Source of the DNA: Martinezella miluonensis
GTDB lineage: Bacteria > Pseudomonadota > Alphaproteobacteria > Rhizobiales > Rhizobiaceae
Reading direction: 5' to 3'
DNA: 64,000 nucleotides
NCBI RefSeq assembly: GCF_900094545.1
Contig: NZ_FMAH01000016.1
Location: forward strand, 53,193-117,192
Shown here piece after piece: positions 56,262 to 64,000 of this stretch. The notes beneath the pieces were generated by a model, which saw nothing but the letters and a program-made list of their open reading frames with translations, was not told the DNA's origin and searched no databases. Numbering within the stretch: position 1 is the first letter of the stretch; each line of letters opens with the position of its first letter. A program made the translations under genes and the position numbers.

Positions 56262-59141
56262 ATGTTCCTCGTTCCAGAAATCGATTACGGTACGCCGGCC
56301 TCCCAGTCCGAAACAATGGTGACGCTGACCATCGACGGGCAGCAGATTACTGTGCCGGAAGGCACGTCGATTATGCGTGCCTCAATGGAAGCAGGCATTG
56401 AAGTGCCGAAGCTCTGCGCCACCGACATGATCGATGCCTTCGGCTCCTGCCGGCTCTGCCTCGTCGAAATCGAAGGCCGCAACGGCACGCCGGCCTCGTG
56501 CACGACGCCCGTCGCGCCCGGCATCGTCGTGCACACGCAGACGGGCCGGCTGAAGGACATCCGCCGCGGCGTGATGGAGCTCTATATCTCCGACCATCCG
56601 CTCGACTGTCTGACCTGCGCGGCCAATGGCGATTGCGAATTGCAGGACATGGCCGGCGCGGTCGGCCTGCGTGACGTGCGCTACGGCTATGAGGGCGACA
56701 ATCACGTCAAGGCGCGCAACAACGGCGACATCAATCTGAAATGGACGCCGAAAGACGAGTCCAATCCCTATTTCACGTTTGATTCCTCGAAGTGCATCGT
56801 CTGCTCGCGCTGCGTGCGCGCCTGCGAGGAAGTGCAGGGCACCTTCGCGCTGACCATTGAAGGTCGCGGCTTCGACTCGCGCGTGTCGGCCGGCATGCAC
56901 GAGAATTTCATCGATAGCGAGTGCGTCTCCTGTGGCGCTTGCGTGCAGGCTTGCCCGACCGCGACGCTGACCGAAAAATCGGTGATCTCGATCGGCCAGC
57001 CGGAACATTCGGTCGTCACCACCTGTGCCTATTGCGGCGTCGGCTGTTCCTTCAAGGCGGAGATGCGCGGCGAGGAGCTGGTACGCATGGTGCCCTGGAA
57101 GGACGGCCAGGCCAATCGCGGTCATTCCTGCGTCAAGGGTCGCTTCGCCTATGGCTATTCGACCCATAAGGACCGCATCCTCAATCCGATGATCCGCGAG
57201 AAGATCAGCGACCCCTGGCGCGAAGTGACCTGGGACGAGGCCTTTGCCCATATCGCCACCGAGTTCAAGCGGCTGCAGTACCAATATGGTCGCGATTCCG
57301 TTGGCGGCATCACCTCGTCGCGTTGCACCAATGAAGAGACCTACCTGGTGCAGAAGCTGGTGCGCGCCGGCTTCGGCAACAACAATGTCGATACCTGTGC
57401 CCGCGTCTGCCATTCGCCCACCGGCTACGGGCTCGGCCAGGCCTTTGGCACCTCGGCCGGCACGCAGAATTTCGATAGCATCGAGCATTCCGATGTCGTC
57501 ATCGTGATCGGCGCCAATCCGACGGATGGACACCCGGTCTTCGGTTCGCGCCTGAAGAAGCGGTTGCGCCAGGGCGCCAAGCTCATTGTCATCGATCCGC
57601 GCCGCATCGATCTGGTGCGCACGCCGCATGTCGAGGCCAGCTATCATCTGCCGCTGAAGCCGGGCACCAACGTCGCTATGATGACGGCGCTCGCCCATGT
57701 CATCGTCACCGAAGGCCTGTTCGACGAAAAGTTCATCCGCGAGCGCTGCGACTGGTCCGAGTTCGAGGATTGGGCAGCCTTCGTCGCCGAGCCGCAGCAC
57801 AGCCCGGAAGAAACCGAGAAATATACCGGTGTTTCTCCGGAGCTCGTACGGGGTGCCGCTCGTCTCTTTGCCAAGGGCGGCAATGGCGCCATCTATTACG
57901 GTCTTGGCGTTACCGAACACAGCCAGGGTTCGACCACCGTCATGGCGATCGCCAACCTCGCCATGGTCACGGGCAATATCGGCCGTCCGGGTGTCGGCGT
58001 GAACCCGCTGCGCGGCCAGAACAACGTGCAGGGCTCCTGCGACATGGGTTCCTTCCCGCACGAGCTGCCGGGCTATCGCCACATCTCCGACGATGCGACC
58101 CGCGATATCTTCGAAAAGCTCTGGGGCGTGAAGCTCAACAACGAGCCGGGTCTGCGCATCCCGAACATGCTCGATGCTGCCGTCGACGGCAGCTTCAAGG
58201 GTCTCTATATCCAGGGCGAGGATATACTCCAGTCCGACCCGGATACCAAGCATGTCGCAGCCGGCCTTGCCGCGATGGAATGCGTCGTTGTCCACGATCT
58301 CTTCCTGAACGAGACGGCCAATTACGCCCATGTCTTCCTGCCCGGCTCGACCTTCCTGGAAAAGGACGGCACCTTCACCAATGCCGAGCGCCGTATCAAC
58401 CGCGTGCGCAGGGTCATGACCCCGCGCAACGGCTATGCCGACTGGGAAGTGACGCAGAAGATGGCGCAGGCCATGGGGCTCGGCTGGGACTACGCGCATC
58501 CCTCCGAGATTATGGACGAGATCGCTGCGACGACGCCGAGCTTCGCTCTGGTCTCCTACGACTATCTGGAGAAGATGGGCTCCGTGCAGTGGCCCTGCAA
58601 CGAGAAGACGCCGCTCGGTTCGCCGATCATGCATGTCGACGGTTTCGTGCGCGGCAAGGGCAAGTTCATCCGTACGGAATATGTCCCGACCGACGAACGC
58701 ACAGGCCCGCGCTTCCCGCTGCTGCTCACCACCGGGCGCATTCTCAGCCAGTACAATGTCGGCGCCCAGACGCGCCGTACGGAGAATGTCGTCTGGCATG
58801 CGGAGGATCGTCTCGAGATCCATCCGCACGATGCAGAGCAGCGGGGAATCCGCGACGGTGACTGGATCCGTCTCAGCAGCCGCTCCGGCGACACGACGCT
58901 CAGAGCATTGATTACCGATCGCGTCGCCCCCGGCGTCGTCTACACGACCTTCCATCATCCGGATACGCAGGCAAATGTCATCACGACGGATTACACTGAC
59001 TGGGCGACGAACTGCCCGGAATACAAGGTAACGGCCGTACAGGTGTCACCGTCGAACGGTCCGTCGCAGTGGCAGGTCGATTATGATGAGCAGGCGCGGC
59101 AGTCGCGCCGTATCGTCGGGAAAATGGAGGCTGCTGAGTGA
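56262..59141 (+). CDS. fdsA: NAD-dependent formate dehydrogenase alpha (catalytic) subunit
   Basis: A 959-residue molybdopterin enzyme that oxidises formate to CO2. The NuoG-like N-terminus carries [2Fe-2S] C52, C63, C66, C80, then H112/C116/C119/C125, then two [4Fe-4S] sets (C178-C188 and C221-C231). The bis-MGD domain begins TTCAYCGVGCSF (C255, C258, C262, C290). The molybdenum ligand is C383, followed by the catalytic H384 (RVCHSPTGYG). It uses cysteine, not selenocysteine. It is followed by an inverted repeat pair before fdhD. Confidence 0.97.
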   Translation: MFLVPEIDYGTPASQSETMVTLTIDGQQITVPEGTSIMRASMEAGIEVPKLCATDMIDAFGSCRLCLVEIEGRNGTPASCTTPVAPGIVVHTQTGRLKDIRRGVMELYISDHPLDCLTCAANGDCELQDMAGAVGLRDVRYGYEGDNHVKARNNGDINLKWTPKDESNPYFTFDSSKCIVCSRCVRACEEVQGTFALTIEGRGFDSRVSAGMHENFIDSECVSCGACVQACPTATLTEKSVISIGQPEHSVVTTCAYCGVGCSFKAEMRGEELVRMVPWKDGQANRGHSCVKGRFAYGYSTHKDRILNPMIREKISDPWREVTWDEAFAHIATEFKRLQYQYGRDSVGGITSSRCTNEETYLVQKLVRAGFGNNNVDTCARVCHSPTGYGLGQAFGTSAGTQNFDSIEHSDVVIVIGANPTDGHPVFGSRLKKRLRQGAKLIVIDPRRIDLVRTPHVEASYHLPLKPGTNVAMMTALAHVIVTEGLFDEKFIRERCDWSEFEDWAAFVAEPQHSPEETEKYTGVSPELVRGAARLFAKGGNGAIYYGLGVTEHSQGSTTVMAIANLAMVTGNIGRPGVGVNPLRGQNNVQGSCDMGSFPHELPGYRHISDDATRDIFEKLWGVKLNNEPGLRIPNMLDAAVDGSFKGLYIQGEDILQSDPDTKHVAAGLAAMECVVVHDLFLNETANYAHVFLPGSTFLEKDGTFTNAERRINRVRRVMTPRNGYADWEVTQKMAQAMGLGWDYAHPSEIMDEIAATTPSFALVSYDYLEKMGSVQWPCNEKTPLGSPIMHVDGFVRGKGKFIRTEYVPTDERTGPRFPLLLTTGRILSQYNVGAQTRRTENVVWHAEDRLEIHPHDAEQRGIRDGDWIRLSSRSGDTTLRALITDRVAPGVVYTTFHHPDTQANVITTDYTDWATNCPEYKVTAVQVSPSNGPSQWQVDYDEQARQSRRIVGKMEAAE

Positions 59142-59159
59142 GGCTGAGCGTGGGGAAAC

Positions 59160-59352
59160 ATACCCCCCTCTGTCGCTTTCGCGACATCTCCCCCACAAAG
59201 GGGGAGATTGTTGGGAGTTTGCCGGTTGTCACTCGCAAGACAATAGGCAGCGATTTCAGCAGACTGGATGTTCGCTTGAGGCAAGAGAGTGCTGCGCGTT
59301 ACCAATCTCCCCCCTTGTGGGGGAGATGTCACGAAGTGACAGAGGGGGGTAT
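59160..59352. repeat. Inverted pair of RIME-like repeats between fdsA and fdhD
   Basis: The left arm (59160-59210) and right arm (59303-59352) are near-identical in opposite orientation. Each holds CCCCCCTCTGTC, a GACATCTCCCCC block and a GGGGGAGATTG end. Each arm also folds on itself (GTCGC/GCGAC and CTCCCCC/GGGGGAG). This matches rhizobial intergenic mosaic elements. About 90 nt of unrelated sequence separate the arms. The pair lies inside the fds transcript, starting 18 nt after fdsA. Confidence 0.75.
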
Positions 59353-59370
59353 TCCACACCCCGCCGGACA

Positions 59371-60198
59371 ATGACCAAATTCACCCCCACCACCACGGTC
59401 CCCGAAACCGCACGCCGCAACGGCCTAGTTCACTCCGGTTTCCGCATCGTCCCCGAGGAAGTGCCGATCGCCTTTTCCTATGGCGGCTCGTCGCATGCGG
59501 TCATGATGGGAACGCCAGCCGATATCGAGGACTTCGCCGTCGGCTTCAGCCTGACGGAAGGCATCATTACCGATATAGATCAGATTGCAGCGGTCGAGCC
59601 GATCGAGGACGAGCAGGGGATCGATGTGCAGATCGCCTTGGTCGACGATGCCGCGGATGCGCTGCGGCTGCGCCGCCGCCACATGGCAGGTCCTGTCGGC
59701 TGCGGCCTGTGCGGCATCGAATCGATCGAACAGGCCGTGCGCAAAGTGCCGGACGTTTCTAAGGTCACGTTCTCTCTGACGCAGAAGGATATCGTCCGCG
59801 CAATCGCTCTTCTAAACGACGCTCAGCCGCTGCATCGCGAGACACGCGCAGTTCATGGCGCGGGCTTCTATATTCCGTCCGAGGGATTGCTTGCCGTGCG
59901 CGAGGATGTCGGCCGGCATAACGCGCTGGACAAGCTCTGCGGCGCGGTCATCCGTTCCGGCCATAAGGGGGCGGAAGGCGTTGTAGCCGTCACCAGCCGG
60001 CTATCGGTCGAGATGGTCCAGAAGGCGGCGATCCTCGGCAGTTCGGTACTGGTCGCCATCTCCGCGCCGACGGCGCTTGCCATCCGCACGGCCGAAGAGG
60101 CCGGCATGACGCTGGTGGCGCTGGTGCGCGGCGACGATTTCGAGATTTTCACTCATCCTCATCGCATCATTCCGGGGAGCATCGCCGATGTCGCCTAA
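59371..60198 (+). CDS. fdhD: Formate dehydrogenase accessory sulfurtransferase FdhD
   Basis: A 275-residue protein (FdsC in fds operons) that helps deliver sulfurated molybdenum cofactor to the catalytic subunit. ATG 59371 (MTKFTPTTTVPETARRNG) begins just after the repeat; the frame is open upstream but runs through the repeat itself. The Cys loop is C111 and C114 in VGCGLCGIES, and REDVGRHNALDKL is the conserved cofactor-binding segment. It overlaps fdsD by 11 nt. Confidence 0.95.
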   Translation: MTKFTPTTTVPETARRNGLVHSGFRIVPEEVPIAFSYGGSSHAVMMGTPADIEDFAVGFSLTEGIITDIDQIAAVEPIEDEQGIDVQIALVDDAADALRLRRRHMAGPVGCGLCGIESIEQAVRKVPDVSKVTFSLTQKDIVRAIALLNDAQPLHRETRAVHGAGFYIPSEGLLAVREDVGRHNALDKLCGAVIRSGHKGAEGVVAVTSRLSVEMVQKAAILGSSVLVAISAPTALAIRTAEEAGMTLVALVRGDDFEIFTHPHRIIPGSIADVA

Positions 60199-60454
60199 CG
60201 AAACGCCGCATGGCAAGACCGAAACAAGGCTTATCTATATGGCGAACCAGATCGCTACCTTCTTCAAGACCCAGCCGGCCAGCGAAGCGGTGGAAGGCGT
60301 CGCCACGCATATCAACAAATTCTGGGAGCCGCGCATGCGGCGTCAGTTGTTCGCGATCATCGACCAAGGGGATAGTGGGCTGAGCCCTTTGGTGCTCGAA
60401 GCGGCTGCGCTGATCCACAAGCCGGCACCGGTCGAGGAAGTTAAGTCGGCTTAG
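60188..60454 (+). CDS. fdsD: NAD-dependent formate dehydrogenase delta subunit
   Basis: An 88-residue small subunit. The family core is LIYMANQIATFFKTQP plus AVEGVATHINKFWEPRMRRQ (residues 15-53) and a GLSPLVLEAA end. It overlaps the fdhD stop by 11 nt, indicating tight coupling. It is the last gene of fdsGBA-fdhD-fdsD; a hairpin lies 114 nt downstream. Confidence 0.93.
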   Translation: MSPNETPHGKTETRLIYMANQIATFFKTQPASEAVEGVATHINKFWEPRMRRQLFAIIDQGDSGLSPLVLEAAALIHKPAPVEEVKSA

Positions 60455-60567
60455 TATTCAAAAGCGGCTGCGGCTGCGTCGCGGCTCCCTCAAGCACATG
60501 GGCGGCCGGTTGCCTATGAAAAGCATCCGCGCGGCGTTTGACTGATAGCCTCGCCTCAAAACGACAG

Positions 60568-60593
60568 AGCCGCCCCGAGTTTTCAGGGCGGCT
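60568..60593 (+). terminator. Terminator between fdsD and the convergent chemotaxis gene
   Basis: Perfect 8-bp arms AGCCGCCC and GGGCGGCT enclose a 10-nt loop, followed by TCGTGTT. It lies between the two convergent genes and may serve both, though the T-run is weak on either side. Confidence 0.65.
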
Positions 60594-60622
60594 TCGTGTT
60601 GAGAGGGTAAGGGCGATGGCCA

Positions 60623-62296
60623 TCATGCCGCGCGGCGCATCATCATCTCTCTGATCATCGCATCGGCGAGGCGGAATTGCGCGAGCAGCGTGTGCAGCGC
60701 GTCCGCTTCGTTGGCGAGCCTGAGGCTGGCCGCGGTGCTCTCTTCGACCATGGCGGCATTCTGCTGGGTCGTCTGGTCCAGCGAGTTGATCGCCGCGTTG
60801 ATTTCCCTGAGGCCGATCGTCTGTTCCTTCGAGGCTTTGACGATAGCGGCGACGTTGGAATTGATGTCGCCAACCTGGGTGACGATCTGCTCCAGCGCCT
60901 TGCCCGTCTGGCCGACAAGGCCGACGCCGTTTTTGACATGTTCGCTCGATGTCGTGATCAGCGCCTTGATTTCCTTGGCGGCGCTCGCCGAACGCTGCGC
61001 CAGCTCACGCACCTCCTGGGCCACGACGGCGAAGCCCTTGCCGGCTTCACCGGCGCGAGCGGCTTCGACACCGGCATTCAGAGCCAGAAGATTGGTCTGG
61101 AAGGCGATGTCGTCGATGACGCCGATGATGTTGGTGATTTCGCGCGAGGATTTTTCGATCTGATCCATGGCGGCGACAGCGCTGCGTACCACCGTGCCGG
61201 ATTGTTCTGCGCCGCGCTTGGTTTCGGCGACTAGACGCCCGGCTTCCTCGGCGCGCTGGCTGGAATCGGCGACCGTTGTGGTGATCTCCTCCAGTGCGGA
61301 CGCGGTCTCTTCCACGGAGGCAGCTTGCTGTTCGGTGCGTCTCGAGAAGGCTTCGGCCGAATCGCCCAGCTCGCGGGAGCCGGCGGCGATGGCGCTGGCA
61401 TTGTCGCCGACGGTGGTCAGCGTCTCGGAGAGCCTGTGGATCGTGGTGTTGAAGTCGTGGCGGAGTTGTTCCATCGAAGGCACGAAAGACCGGTCGAGGG
61501 TCTTCGTCAGATCGCCTTCCGACAGACTGCGCAGGGCGCCTGCAAGCTCGCTGATGGCGCTCATGCGCGAGGTAACGTCGGTCGCGAATTTCACGACCTT
61601 GTAGACCCTGCCGTCGGCGTCGACGATGGGGTTGTAGGCCGCCTGGATCCAGATTTCCTTGCCGCCCTTGCCGTAGCGGACGAATTCATTGGCGATGAAC
61701 TCACCTTGTGCGAGGCGTTGCCAGAAGTGCTTGTACTCGTCGGTACGGGTATAGGCCGGCTCGCAGAAGATGCTGTGATGCTTGCCGACGATCTCGCTCA
61801 GCTGATAGCCCAAGGCATTGCAGAAGTTTTCGTTCGCCGTCAGAATCTCGCCGGTAGGCAGGAATTCGATGACGGCCTGCGAGTGGGAGATCGCTGCTAG
61901 CTTGCCGGCATCGTCGATCGCCTTTTTCTTGGCCTCGGTGACATTGGCGGCGAATTTTACAACCTTCATCGGCTTGCCGTTGCGGAAAACCGGGTTGTAG
62001 GAGGCTTGGATCCAGATCTCGCGATTGCCTTTCGCAAGCCGCTTGTAGGTGCCGGCATCATATTCGCCGCGGCCGAGACGCGCCCAGAAATCTTGATAGG
62101 CTGGGGTTGCGGTATAGGCCGGATCGCAGAATATCCGATGATGGTTGCCGACAATCTCCTTCAGCTCATAACCCAGCGCACGGCAGAAATTTTCGTTTGC
62201 CGTCAGAACCTTACCCTGAAGATCGAATTCGATGATGGCCTGCGATTTGGAAACGGCGGACAGAATGCGGCTGGCATCCGATGATAGGCTGAACAT
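60623..62296 (-). CDS. Soluble double-PAS methyl-accepting chemotaxis protein
   Basis: A 557-residue receptor with no membrane helix. Two tandem PAS domains, residues about 10-122 and 132-245, are clear duplicates (SQAIIEFDLQGKVLTANENF and SQAVIEFLPTGEILTANENF). A short HAMP-like linker (SEGDLTKTLDRSF) and the MCP signalling domain follow, with the hairpin tip IDDIAFQTNLLALNAGVEAARAGEAGKGFAVVAQEVR spread over about 398-434. There is no CheR-binding pentapeptide at the end. It probably senses an internal redox, oxygen or small-molecule signal. Confidence 0.92.
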   Translation of the reverse strand: MFSLSSDASRILSAVSKSQAIIEFDLQGKVLTANENFCRALGYELKEIVGNHHRIFCDPAYTATPAYQDFWARLGRGEYDAGTYKRLAKGNREIWIQASYNPVFRNGKPMKVVKFAANVTEAKKKAIDDAGKLAAISHSQAVIEFLPTGEILTANENFCNALGYQLSEIVGKHHSIFCEPAYTRTDEYKHFWQRLAQGEFIANEFVRYGKGGKEIWIQAAYNPIVDADGRVYKVVKFATDVTSRMSAISELAGALRSLSEGDLTKTLDRSFVPSMEQLRHDFNTTIHRLSETLTTVGDNASAIAAGSRELGDSAEAFSRRTEQQAASVEETASALEEITTTVADSSQRAEEAGRLVAETKRGAEQSGTVVRSAVAAMDQIEKSSREITNIIGVIDDIAFQTNLLALNAGVEAARAGEAGKGFAVVAQEVRELAQRSASAAKEIKALITTSSEHVKNGVGLVGQTGKALEQIVTQVGDINSNVAAIVKASKEQTIGLREINAAINSLDQTTQQNAAMVEESTAASLRLANEADALHTLLAQFRLADAMIREMMMRRAA

Positions 62297-62608
62297 TCCT
62301 TTTCCCTCTCACAGAGCTCACGCTTGCCGGGCGTCCACTTCATGGCATCGAAGCGGGCGGCCGTGCACGTCGGCGCACCGCATACGGCGCTCCGCACGGG
62401 AATGGTCGGAATGTTGAGATTGTATTTTCTCTCCTCGCTTCACAATCGATGATGGAGAGGGTCCCTTAATTTTGAATGAAATTAAGCTTATTAGAAATTA
62501 CAATTTAAATAAAATATAACTATCTAAAATTAGTAGGGAATAAAAAAAGCCGCCACCCGGAACTGAACTGACCCCCGAAAGTTGGACATCCACTTTCGGG
62601 GGTTTTGC

Positions 62609-63142
62609 ATGTCCAAACACAGTCTGGCTTTTAAGCTTTCTGTTGTAGAGTTTTATGAGAAGGGCGAGCGTAGTTGCCGGGAAGTCGGCGCGCATTTCGG
62701 AGTGGACCACGGGACGGTTCTCAAATGGGTAGCAAGCTACGAGGCACACGGGGCTGCGGGTCTCGCGAAGAAATTCAGCCGCTACGATGCAGCATTCAAG
62801 CTATCGGTTCTCCAACGGATGTGGGAGGATGGGCTCTCCTACCGCCAGACGGCGGCGCTGTTCGACATCCGCAATAAGAGTTGCCTGGCGGATTGGGAGC
62901 GATGCTATAAGACTGGCGGAATCGACGCCTTGACCCCAAGCTGCCGAGGAAGGCTCCGATCGATGCGCGCGCCGCCGATATCAAAACAGCCGCAAGCTTT
63001 GCAGAGTGACGAAGCAAAAAGCCGTGAAGAACTGCTGGCGGAGCTGAACTCTCTGCGCATGGAGAACGCCTACCTAAAAAAACTCGAGGCCTTAACGCGG
63101 GAGCAACCAGCGCTCAAAAAGCGCAAGTCGTCCAAGCGTTAA
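62609..63142 (+). CDS. IS3-family transposase OrfA
   Basis: A 177-residue DNA-binding half of the transposase with two helix-turn-helix units: LAFKLSVVEFYEKGERSCRE with VGAHFGVDHGTVLKWV (residues about 6-42), and FKLSVLQRMWEDGLSYRQTA (63-82). The C-terminal leucine-zipper-like helix is EELLAELNSLRMENAYLKKL. ATG 62609 is used; an upstream start at 62582 would lie within the terminal repeat. The slip site is near its end, so a fused OrfAB can be made. Confidence 0.93.
   Translation: MSKHSLAFKLSVVEFYEKGERSCREVGAHFGVDHGTVLKWVASYEAHGAAGLAKKFSRYDAAFKLSVLQRMWEDGLSYRQTAALFDIRNKSCLADWERCYKTGGIDALTPSCRGRLRSMRAPPISKQPQALQSDEAKSREELLAELNSLRMENAYLKKLEALTREQPALKKRKSSKR
63076..63082 (+). other. Programmed -1 frameshift site of the IS element
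   Basis: The heptamer A-AAA-AAA sits exactly in the orfA phase (codons CTA AAA AAA CTC). Slipping back one base continues without a stop into the orfB frame. A small GCGCT-CAAAA-AGCGC hairpin follows at about 63110-63124. This is the standard IS3-family arrangement for making the active fused transposase. Confidence 0.85.
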
Positions 63143-63165
63143 GGCCGTTCTATCCGTTTGATGGG

Positions 63166-63966
63166 TTGCTGAAGCTTTCGGGCCTTTCCCGCAGCACGTT
63201 CTACTATCGGCAAAGGATGTCGGCGCTTTGCGACAAGCATGCTGCGCTGAAGGACCGGATCAAGGCTGTCTTCCACGCTCACAAGGGGCGCTATGGCTAT
63301 CGCCGGGTAACGGCGGCGATCCGCCAGTTCGGACAGACGGTCAATCATAAGACGGTCCAGCGCCTGATGGTCGAGATGGGATTGAAATCTCTGGTGCGGC
63401 CGAAGAAATACCGCTCCTACAAGGGTGACGTCGGGCGCACAGCCCCCGATCTCATCAAACGGCAGTTCACCGCACATGCGATCAATCAGAAATGGGTCAC
63501 CGACGTCACTGAATTTAACGTGGCCGGCGAGAAGCTCTATCTCTCACCGGTTATGGATCTGTGCAACGGGGAGATTATCGCCTTCGAAACCGCCAGACGG
63601 CCGGCCTTCAAGCTGGTGGAAAGCATGTTGAACAAAGCCTTGAACCGGCTGGAAAAGAACGAACGGCCGATCCTGCATTCCGATCAGGGATGGCATTACC
63701 AGATGCTCCCCTATCAGCGCCTGCTCCAAAAACGCGGCATCGCCCAAAGTATGTCACGCAAAGGCAATTGCCTCGACAACGCGGCGATAGAAAGCTTCTT
63801 CGCTACCCTCAAATCCGAGTTCTTTTATCCGAACCGCTTCGAAAGCATCCAGAGCCTAAATGACGGCATCGCCGACTACATCCACTATTACAATCACCAG
63901 CGCATCAAACTGAAACTAAAGGGACTGAGCCCTGTCCAATACAGAACTCAGTCCCTATTATCATAG
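63166..63966 (+). CDS. IS3-family transposase OrfB (DDE integrase domain)
   Basis: A 266-residue frame from TTG 63166; it is open further upstream and is normally translated as an extension of orfA by -1 frameshift. The HTH_21 region covers KDRIKAVFHAHKGRYGYRRV. The rve-type catalytic triad is D in WVTDVTEF, D in ILHSDQGWHY and E in NAAIESFFATLKSE. It ends 11 nt before the right inverted repeat. No disabling mutation is seen, so the element could be active. Confidence 0.93.
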   Translation: MLKLSGLSRSTFYYRQRMSALCDKHAALKDRIKAVFHAHKGRYGYRRVTAAIRQFGQTVNHKTVQRLMVEMGLKSLVRPKKYRSYKGDVGRTAPDLIKRQFTAHAINQKWVTDVTEFNVAGEKLYLSPVMDLCNGEIIAFETARRPAFKLVESMLNKALNRLEKNERPILHSDQGWHYQMLPYQRLLQKRGIAQSMSRKGNCLDNAAIESFFATLKSEFFYPNRFESIQSLNDGIADYIHYYNHQRIKLKLKGLSPVQYRTQSLLS

Positions 63967-64000
63967 CCCGTCAACCGTCCAACTTTACGGGGTCAGTTCA

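Larger units (their letters stand above)
62564..64000 (+). mobile_element. Complete IS3-family (IS150-like) insertion sequence
   Basis: Left (62564-62587) and right (63977-64000) inverted repeats match at 22 of 24 positions; both begin TGAACTGACCCC when read inward, with the TG...CA ends of IS3 elements. The 1437-nt element holds orfA and orfB in -1 phase with an A7 slip site. Both frames are intact. The right end coincides with the last base of the window, so the target duplication cannot be checked. The left flank is AT-rich. Confidence 0.93.

Noticed and set aside
56382..58958. An 858-codon antisense frame opposite fdsA
   Set aside because: A shadow of the strongly biased fdsA gene.
59083..59370. 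N-terminal extension of fdhD reaching into the fdsA end
   Set aside because: The added residues translate the repeat arms, overlap fdsA and match nothing in FdhD.
62297..62563. AT-rich stretch before the IS element as a gene remnant or CRISPR leader
   Set aside because: No repeats, no spacer pattern and no coding frame with recognisable content; it most likely holds the chemoreceptor promoter and the insertion target.

Overview
The window looks like a chromosomal segment of an alphaproteobacterium of the Rhizobiaceae (Rhizobium/Agrobacterium group). This is inferred from high GC, hemC-hemD followed by a COG4223/mitofilin-like gene, an sdhCDAB block, mdh-sucCD-sucAB-lpdA in one run, an atpHAGDC operon without the F0 genes, and short dispersed palindromes of rhizobial style. 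The species cannot be decided from this sequence alone.

Layout. 1-6.7 kb: a partial mitofilin-like gene, hemD and hemC read leftward. Divergent from them are tsaD and gpsA, then a VapB/VapC-type toxin-antitoxin pair that looks like an insertion, then YciI, EVE-domain and METTL20-like methyltransferase genes. 6.8-11.8 kb: a small secreted protein, sdhCDAB and an Inh/Omp19-type lipoprotein. 11.8-25.6 kb: zapE, then the TCA-cycle run mdh, sucC, a DUF1579 passenger, sucD, sucA, sucB, four accessory genes (DUF4241, a secreted protein, an SDR, a LysE-type exporter) and lpdA. 25.6-36.5 kb: an M16 peptidase, a DUF2867 protein, a TraB/GumN protein, xerC, a PlsC-like acyltransferase, a RecF-like ATPase, priA and a small membrane protein. 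36.7-41.8 kb: atpHAGDC, closed by a clear intrinsic terminator.

42-62 kb is accessory metabolism, mostly in regulator-plus-target modules. A LysR gene is divergent from an alcohol dehydrogenase, aldehyde dehydrogenase and enolase-superfamily operon. An OafA-type acyltransferase follows. A SoxR gene is divergent from an FMN reductase and shares with it a textbook SoxR promoter. Then come glpR/glpD, an SDR, an ArsR regulator, and a LysR regulator followed by the NAD-linked molybdenum formate dehydrogenase operon fdsGBA-fdhD-fdsD. A soluble double-PAS chemotaxis receptor ends this region. The last 1.44 kb is a complete IS3-family element whose right inverted repeat ends on the last base of the window.

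How it fits together. Succinate dehydrogenase, malate dehydrogenase, succinyl-CoA synthetase, the 2-oxoglutarate dehydrogenase complex and ATP synthase supply central respiration. Formate dehydrogenase, GlpD and the alcohol/aldehyde dehydrogenases feed it from accessory substrates. I found no clearly new multi-gene defence or biosynthetic system. The most informative unexplained signals are regulatory: a 23-bp perfect palindrome on the stop codon of the fds regulator, the SoxR promoter with a 19-bp spacer, a TTACG-TT-CGTAA type palindrome before mdh, an inverted pair of repeats inside the fds operon, and the alcohol/aldehyde/enolase operon of unknown substrate.
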